Positions 58,880-64,000 of a stretch of DNA of 64,000 bases are shown here, piece by piece. Within the stretch, counting starts at the first letter, position 1; each line of letters opens with the position of its first letter. Origin of the DNA: Thermohalobaculum sp965263335 (lineage in GTDB: Bacteria; Pseudomonadota; Alphaproteobacteria; Rhodobacterales; Rhodobacteraceae); contig CBDHHE010000001.1 of NCBI GenBank assembly GCA_965263335.1, positions 2,170,001 to 2,234,000 of the forward strand. Reading direction: 5' to 3'. The translations under genes and the position numbers were made by a program. Under the pieces are notes generated by a model, which was given only the letters and a program-made list of their open reading frames with translations, ran no database searches and was not told the origin of the DNA.

Positions 58880-61118
58880 GCGCCGCCGCGATCGCTGCCG
58901 ACAGCTTCGGCGGCGATATCGGAATCTCCGTCATCCGTACGCCGGCCGCCGCAGATACGGCATTTGCGACAGCGGCCAGCGGCGGCACGATGGAAGTCTC
59001 GCCCACACCGCGCACACCATAAGGATGTCCCGGATTGGGCACCTCTACGATCACGGTGTCGATCATGGGTAGATCCGAGGCCACTGGAATGCGGTAGTCG
59101 AGGAAACCCGGGTTCTGAAGCCGCCCGTCCTCGCCGTAGATGTACTCTTCGTTGAGCGCCCAGCCGATGCCCTGCACCGCACCGCCCTGGAACTGACCTT
59201 CGACATAGTCGGGGTTCACCGCCTTCCCGGCGTCTTGGCACACCGTGTAGCGCAAGATCTTCACAGCGCCCGATTCAGGGTCGACTTCGACATCAACCAC
59301 ATGCGTGGCAAAGCTGACGCCTGCGCCGTCGGCATTGACCTCGTAGTGACCCGCGATCGGTCCACCGGTGCGGCCAGCATTCGCCGCAATCTCTGCGAGG
59401 GAAAGCGGCTCGAACTTCCCGGCATTTGGTCCGGCGGGTTTCGCGTGGCCTTCCTCCCACTCCACCGCGTCCGCATCAATGCCCCATATGGCTGCGGCGC
59501 GTGCGCAGAGCTTCTTGATTGCATCCCGAGCAGCCTCGATCGTCGCGAGCCCAGACGCGAACGTCACACGACTTCCGTCCGTGACATCGTTGTATCCCAA
59601 CGAGGCGGTGTCGGCGACGATGGTCCGGATCTTCTCGTAAGGAATGCCCAGTTCCTCGGCTGCCATCTGGCACATGGAGGCGCGAGACCCGCCAATGTCA
59701 GGCGTACCCACCGAGAGGTTGACCGTCCCATCCGGGTTCACATTCAGCGAGACGCAGGTTTCACCGCCGAAGTTGAACCAGAAGCCGGATGCGATGCCAC
59801 GTCCCTGATTGGGCCCAAGCGACACCGAACTGTTCGGATGTGCCTGAGCTGCATTCAGCGTCTCGGTCATGCCAATCCGTGGATAGCGCGGACCGTATGG
59901 CGCCTTGGTGCCTTCCTTTGCCGCGTTCTTCAGACGAACCGCGATCGGGTCGAGGCCGAGCTGATTGCTAAGCTCGTCAATCACACTCTCAACGCCAAAT
60001 GCCGCCATCGGTGCACCGGGGGCCCTGTAGGCCGCCTGCTTCGGACGATTGGCCACGACGTCCCACCCGATGGTCTTGACGTTTTCCAGAGCGTAGGGTG
60101 CGAAACACGACATCGCGCCGAACTGCACCGGTGAACCGGGCCATGCGCCGCCTTGATGGCGCAACTCGGCGAAGGCAGCCGTGATGCGGCCGTCCGATGT
60201 CATGCCGATTTTCACGTCCATCGAACTCGAAGACGTCGGACCAGAGGCACGGAACACCTCTTCCCGACTCATCACGATCTTCACCGGCTTGCCGGCCTTG
60301 CGGGAAAGCGCAAGAGCCACCGGTTCGATGAACACCGTGGTCTTACCGCCAAACCCGCCACCGATCTCGGACGCGGTGACGCGGAGCTGCCCAACATCGA
60401 GGCCTAGGATCGCGGCACAGGTGCCACGAACCATATAGTGACCTTGGGTGCAGCACCAGAGATCGCCCTGACCATCCGCACCCAGATTGGCGAGACATGC
60501 ATGAGGTTCGATGTAGCCCTGATGAGCTGCTTCGGTTTTGAAGCTCCGCTCGATCACAGAATCTGCTGCCGCGAAGCCTGCCTCGAGATCACCGAAGCCG
60601 AACTCGAAACGAGACATCACATTCGGCGACATGCCATCAGGCACGGTTTCGTCTGAACGACCCTGGTGCAGGACGGGCGCATCGGCGGCCATTGCCGCAT
60701 CCACATCCGTGACATGCGGCAGAACCTCGTAGGTCACCTCGATCAGAGACAGCGCCTGTCGGGCCACCGCGGCTGACGTCGCGGCCACCGCAGCCACAGC
60801 ATGACCGTCATACATTGCTTTGCCATGTGCCATGCAGTGGTGCAGCACATCGCGCGTCGCGTCATCGCTCGGATCGGAAAAATCATCGGCGGTCACGATT
60901 GCCTTCACGCCGGCCAGCGCCTCCGCTGCCTTCGTATCGATCGACACGATCGTCGCATGGGCGTGGGGACTGCGCAGGATGTGTCCTACCAGTTGGCCCG
61001 GCGCGGACATGTCGGCGCCGAACCGCGCCTTCCCGGTCACCTTGTCGATGCCATCCGGACGGTTCGCCCGTGTGCCAACGATCTTGAAATTGCGGTCCAG
61101 TGTCTGGTCGAGGGCCAT
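58872..61118 (-). CDS. Xanthine dehydrogenase-family Mo-binding subunit
   Basis: A 748-residue protein from ATG 61118 (GAGGAG with 8-base spacing); a GTG three codons earlier is less likely. It has the N-terminal GKARFGADM, a Mo-cofactor region with GGGFGGKT, AYRAPGAPM near residue 395 and the GVGETSIVPP segment near 720 with the catalytic Glu of the family. The AYRAPGAP sequence differs from the Cys-containing loop of aerobic CO dehydrogenases, so it is a general Mo hydroxylase rather than CoxL. It is co-operonic with the FAD and FeS subunits. Confidence 0.9.
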   Translation of the reverse strand: MALDQTLDRNFKIVGTRANRPDGIDKVTGKARFGADMSAPGQLVGHILRSPHAHATIVSIDTKAAEALAGVKAIVTADDFSDPSDDATRDVLHHCMAHGKAMYDGHAVAAVAATSAAVARQALSLIEVTYEVLPHVTDVDAAMAADAPVLHQGRSDETVPDGMSPNVMSRFEFGFGDLEAGFAAADSVIERSFKTEAAHQGYIEPHACLANLGADGQGDLWCCTQGHYMVRGTCAAILGLDVGQLRVTASEIGGGFGGKTTVFIEPVALALSRKAGKPVKIVMSREEVFRASGPTSSSSMDVKIGMTSDGRITAAFAELRHQGGAWPGSPVQFGAMSCFAPYALENVKTIGWDVVANRPKQAAYRAPGAPMAAFGVESVIDELSNQLGLDPIAVRLKNAAKEGTKAPYGPRYPRIGMTETLNAAQAHPNSSVSLGPNQGRGIASGFWFNFGGETCVSLNVNPDGTVNLSVGTPDIGGSRASMCQMAAEELGIPYEKIRTIVADTASLGYNDVTDGSRVTFASGLATIEAARDAIKKLCARAAAIWGIDADAVEWEEGHAKPAGPNAGKFEPLSLAEIAANAGRTGGPIAGHYEVNADGAGVSFATHVVDVEVDPESGAVKILRYTVCQDAGKAVNPDYVEGQFQGGAVQGIGWALNEEYIYGEDGRLQNPGFLDYRIPVASDLPMIDTVIVEVPNPGHPYGVRGVGETSIVPPLAAVANAVSAAAGVRMTEIPISPPKLSAAIAAARG

Positions 61119-61119
61119 G

Positions 61120-61596
61120 TTATGCACTCCTCATGTCAGCAGCGGCATCCATCACCGCGCGGATGATCTTGTCGTAACCGGTGCAACGGCAAAGATTGCC
61201 TGCGAGCCAATACCGCACTTCCGTCTCGGTCGGATCAGGGTTCCGCTCCAGAAGCGCCTTTGCCGCAACCAAGAAGCCAGGCGTGCAGATACCGCACTGG
61301 AGTGCCGCGTGATCAAGAAACTTCTGCTGAAGCGGGTGCAGGGTCTCACCGTCCGACATGCCTTCGATCGTGCCAACCTCGCGACCCGCGGCCTCTGCTC
61401 CGAGCACAAGGCACGCGCAAACCAGTTTGCCGTCGACGGTGACCGAGCAAGCGCCGCAGTCCCCGGTGCCGCATCCTTCCTTCGAGCCGGTGAGGCCAAG
61501 GCGGTCCCGCAACACATCGAGCAGGGTATCCTCGGGCTCGCACAGAAACTCGACAGCATCACCATTCACGGTGGTGGATACGTGGATTTGACTCAT
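61120..61596 (-). CDS. 2Fe-2S subunit of a molybdenum hydroxylase
   Basis: A 158-residue protein with two 2Fe-2S domains. The N-terminal plant-ferredoxin-like domain has KEGCGTGDCGACSVTVDGK and a downstream CACLVLG; the C-terminal helical domain has CGICTPGFL and LCRCTGYDKI. This is the small subunit that carries electrons from the Mo site to FAD in xanthine dehydrogenase-like enzymes. It sits one base from the Mo-subunit start and shares its start base with the FAD-subunit stop, so the operon order is FAD, FeS, Mo. Confidence 0.93.
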   Translation of the reverse strand: MSQIHVSTTVNGDAVEFLCEPEDTLLDVLRDRLGLTGSKEGCGTGDCGACSVTVDGKLVCACLVLGAEAAGREVGTIEGMSDGETLHPLQQKFLDHAALQCGICTPGFLVAAKALLERNPDPTETEVRYWLAGNLCRCTGYDKIIRAVMDAAADMRSA

Positions 61597-62456
61597 CAGT
61601 TCCCCCCTGCTCGCTTGGCAGCTGCAACCGCAGCGCGGCGTGCCAGCACGCCCGCCATCCGAGTGCGGTACTCAACTGTTCCACGCTTGTCCGAGATCGG
61701 CTGGCAGGCAGCGGCACATTCAGCGTCGAGCGCTTCCAATGCCTCGGTATCCAGCGTCGTGCCGATCAGCGCCTCTCCCGCCTCGGGTACCAGCCGAGCG
61801 GTTGGCGCCACCGCGCCCAGCGCGACGCGGGCTTGGGTGCACACCCCATCCGCACCCATCGTCAGGCTAACACCGGCGCCGACGACAGCGATGTCCATCT
61901 CGGTGCGGGGGATGAAGCGCAGGTAGGCATCACCTGACCGCTCAGGTCTGGCGGGCAGGAAAATGGAAGTGACGATCTCGCCCTGCTCGAGCGATGTCTG
62001 CCCCGGCGCTGTCGCCACATCTCCGGCCGCGACATCGCGCGTGCCGCCAGGCCCTTCAAGGCGCACGCTTGCATCTGCCGCAATCAGCGCAGGCACCGAG
62101 TCAGCCGCCGGAGACGCATTGCAGAGATTGCCGGAGAGCGTCGCGCGTCCCTGAATCTGCGTTGACCCGATCAGCTCAAGAGCCTCGACCACACCCGGCC
62201 AAAGCGCCCGAACACCCTCATGCGCCCCAAGCTCGATCCCGGAGACCGCGGCGCCAATGCGAAACCCGCCGTCTTCGGACGTGATCGCATGCATCCCGCC
62301 GATGCGCTTGATATCAACGATCAGATCGGGAATGACGATGCCGGACCGCAGTTGCACAAGAACGTCGGTGCCGCCGGCAAGCACCCGAGCGCTGCCCGTC
62401 TCGGCAGCGATAAGGCCGACTGCCTCTTCGATGGTCTGGGGGGCTTCATAGCGCAT
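61596..62456 (-). CDS. FAD-binding subunit of a molybdenum hydroxylase
   Basis: A 286-residue protein of the CoxM/XdhB type. It has the FAD-binding motifs ARVLAGGTDVLVQLRSG near residue 24 and TIQGRATLSGNLCNASPAADS-like residues near 97-115, then IDIAVVGAG-type sequence near 190 and a C-terminal helical part. It takes electrons from the FeS subunit and passes them to NAD or a quinone. GGAGGAGAG precedes the ATG. It is the first gene of the minus-strand operon that ends with the PLP enzyme, and is 135 bases downstream of znuB. Confidence 0.92.
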   Translation of the reverse strand: MRYEAPQTIEEAVGLIAAETGSARVLAGGTDVLVQLRSGIVIPDLIVDIKRIGGMHAITSEDGGFRIGAAVSGIELGAHEGVRALWPGVVEALELIGSTQIQGRATLSGNLCNASPAADSVPALIAADASVRLEGPGGTRDVAAGDVATAPGQTSLEQGEIVTSIFLPARPERSGDAYLRFIPRTEMDIAVVGAGVSLTMGADGVCTQARVALGAVAPTARLVPEAGEALIGTTLDTEALEALDAECAAACQPISDKRGTVEYRTRMAGVLARRAAVAAAKRAGGN

Positions 62457-62591
62457 GGCGTGAGCTCTCCTCCGGAATGGTGATCCCCGTCCGCGGGCGT
62501 CGTCGAAACAATCTGCCCATCCACCCCATTAGACCCGCGCCGCCTCCAACTGCAAGCCGCGAAACCGCATTGATGCGAAGATGATCGCAAT

Positions 62592-63389
62592 CTACCGCTC
62601 CGGCACCACAAGACGGATCAAGTTCGCGAGCACGAAAATGACCAGCGCCGTCACAACGATCGACGGGCCTGCGGGCGTGTCCAGAACAAGCGAAGCCTGC
62701 AGTCCTACGATGACCGAGAGTGCACCGAACAGCATAGCTATTCCGGCCATCGCCTCGGGCGTGCGGGCCAGCGCACGGGCCGCAGCAGCGGGAATGATGA
62801 GGAGCGCAGTGATGAGTAGCGCCCCAACAAGCTTGAGCGATATGGCAATCAGCACCGCCAACGTTGCCGTCAGCACCAGATTGTCGCGGCGCGGGTCTCC
62901 ACCGGCAGCGACCGCAAGCTCGGTGCTCAGGGTTGCCACAATAAGCCTCTGCCAGCTGAGGCCGATAACCAGGCTGATCACGGCGGCCCCCATCCAAACG
63001 GCCGTCACCTCGGACCAGCCAACGGACAGGATGTCGCCGAACAGATACGCCGTCAGATCGACCCTGATCGAGCCGATCAGAGCAACAGAAACCAGCCCGC
63101 AGGCAAGCGCTCCGTGCGCCATCACGCCAAGAAGCGTGTCGCTGGCGTAGGCCCGTCCCGACATTGCGCTGACCAGCAGCCCGGCCACCAAGGCGGTGAG
63201 GCCGACGCCTGCAACCAGCGGCAATTCTGCCGCGAGCGCCAAAGCGACACCCAGAATCGCAGCATGCGCAACCGTGTCACCGAAGTAGGCCATCCGACGC
63301 CAGACGACAAAGCACCCGAGTGGCCCAGCAGCAACGGCCACCCCGATTCCAGCGAGCACCGCCCGCAGCATAAAACCCTCGAAGACCAT
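62592..63389 (-). CDS. znuB: Zinc/manganese-type ABC transporter permease ZnuB
   Basis: A 265-residue permease of the ABC-3 (ZnuB/MntB) family with 7-8 hydrophobic segments, the FGDTVAHAAILGVALAL motif near residue 38 and SMKLVGALLITALLIIPAA-type residues near 185. It would move a divalent metal, most likely zinc, across the inner membrane. It starts 3 bases after the ATPase gene ends on the same strand, so the two are coupled. The binding protein ZnuA and a Zur-type regulator, if present, lie outside the window. Confidence 0.9.
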   Translation of the reverse strand: MVFEGFMLRAVLAGIGVAVAAGPLGCFVVWRRMAYFGDTVAHAAILGVALALAAELPLVAGVGLTALVAGLLVSAMSGRAYASDTLLGVMAHGALACGLVSVALIGSIRVDLTAYLFGDILSVGWSEVTAVWMGAAVISLVIGLSWQRLIVATLSTELAVAAGGDPRRDNLVLTATLAVLIAISLKLVGALLITALLIIPAAAARALARTPEAMAGIAMLFGALSVIVGLQASLVLDTPAGPSIVVTALVIFVLANLIRLVVPER

Positions 63390-63391
63390 AC

Positions 63392-64000
63392 TCAGCTGCC
63401 GTCTTGAGCAGCTGGGAGGGGACCTTGCCCGCGGGCGTGATCATGATCGTGATGGTGATCGTGCTGGTGGCGGTAAAGCGCGAGCGCTCCTCCAGTGCCG
63501 TAGCCGAACATGGCCCGATAGGCAGGCGCAGCAGAGACGACTGTGGGCGTGCCCTCGCAACAGATGTGACCGTTGACGCAGATAACCCGGTCTGACGCAC
63601 TCATCACCACGTGCAGGTCATGACTGACCATGAGAACGCCGCAACCGAATTCTTGACGCATCTGGGCGATGGTATCGTAAAATGCCACCGTCCCCGGTTG
63701 GTCTAGGCCTTGTGTTGGTTCGTCAAGCACCAGCAGCTCCGGTTCACGCAGCAAGGCATGAGCCAACAACGCGCGCTGGAACTGACCGCCGGACAATCCA
63801 CCGAGTTGTCGCCCTTCGAGACCAGGAATGCCGACCTGCAGCAATGTTGCTTCGCGTGCCTGTGCATCGCCACCCGCCAATGCCAAGAACCGCCCAACGG
63901 TCAGAGGCATCGTGCGATCAACTGCGAGACGCTGCGGCACATACCCGATACGCAAGTCCTTGCGACGACGTACATACCCGGCTGCCACCGGGACAGCGCC
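63392..64000 (-). CDS. znuC: Zinc ABC transporter ATPase ZnuC (partial, N terminus outside window)
   Basis: The frame is open to the window edge (64000), so only the last 202 codons of the gene are present. Visible motifs are the Q-loop-like GYVPQRLAVDRTMPLTVGRF, signature LSGGQFQRALLAHALL and Walker B LLVLDEPTQGLDQP, then MVSHDLHVVM. The C-terminal tail RHQHDHHHDHDHARG is very His-rich and may bind zinc. The Walker A lies beyond the window. The listed internal start near 63988 is not real; residues continue upstream of it in the same frame. Confidence 0.9.
   Translation of the reverse strand, partial: GAVPVAAGYVRRRKDLRIGYVPQRLAVDRTMPLTVGRFLALAGGDAQAREATLLQVGIPGLEGRQLGGLSGGQFQRALLAHALLREPELLVLDEPTQGLDQPGTVAFYDTIAQMRQEFGCGVLMVSHDLHVVMSASDRVICVNGHICCEGTPTVVSAAPAYRAMFGYGTGGALALYRHQHDHHHDHDHARGQGPLPAAQDGS

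Noticed and set aside
1..64000. tRNA, rRNA, CRISPR array or insertion sequence
   Set aside because: No cloverleaf, conserved rRNA segment, repeat array or transposase was recognised by reading; a covariance-model search would be needed to be certain.

Overview
The window reads as about 64 kb of chromosome from a GC-rich alphaproteobacterium, most likely of the Rhodobacterales (Roseobacter group). This is an inference from the mix of TRAP, Liv-type and Phn-type importers, a DUF1127 protein, Tad-type pseudopilins, a Cox/xanthine-dehydrogenase-like operon and dense, short-spaced operons. No rRNA, tRNA, CRISPR array, insertion sequence or phage structural gene was seen.

Layout. (1) 1-4.1 kb: end of a TRAP transporter (dctQ end, dctM) coupled to an opine-dehydrogenase-like enzyme and a 3-hydroxyacyl-CoA dehydrogenase, with a convergent hot-dog thioesterase. 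(2) 4.4-12.8 kb: a methyltransferase, then a LysR regulator, an isochorismatase-fold hydrolase, the homoprotocatechuate meta-cleavage genes hpaF-E-D-G-H and a cytochrome P450. (3) 12.8-22.5 kb: a glutamine-synthetase-family ligase facing a Liv importer in which permease and ATPase are fused, then an N-formylglutamate amidohydrolase-like enzyme, an acetamidase/formamidase, a flavin split-barrel protein and an SDR. Regions 2 and 3 look like one catabolic island for a nitrogen-bearing aromatic or amide compound. (4) 22.6-29.7 kb: two divergent PhnCDE-type importers followed by an M20 amidohydrolase. (5) 29.7-35 kb: a lincosamide/aminoglycoside nucleotidyltransferase-like gene, an MFS transporter, a frameshifted remnant of an MttB-family methyltransferase, and three TadE/TadG-type genes.

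(6) 35.1-43.7 kb: a 1247-residue SARP/BTAD-type regulator with a degenerate cyclase-like domain and an NTPase, a homocysteine-methyltransferase-like enzyme with a clear terminator, a GNAT enzyme, then a di-heme MauG/CcpA-type peroxidase next to a DUF1127 protein and an unknown secreted protein. (7) 43.8-57.3 kb: a signalling and surface block with a lone receiver protein, a divergent protein that looks like a histidine-less HisKA unit joined to a STAS-like domain, two caspase-fold proteins (one with a predicted seven-bladed propeller, one a lipoprotein), two glycosyltransferases, an orphan MT-A70 methyltransferase and a hybrid histidine kinase with one dead receiver. This is the part most likely to hold an undescribed system. 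(8) 57.4-64 kb: a molybdenum hydroxylase operon (FAD, 2Fe-2S and Mo subunits) with a MoaD/ThiS-like protein and a class V PLP enzyme, and znuB plus part of znuC.

All functional calls rest on reading the translated sequence and recognising motifs. No database search was run, and starts are chosen from ribosome-binding sites, overlaps and family domain limits.
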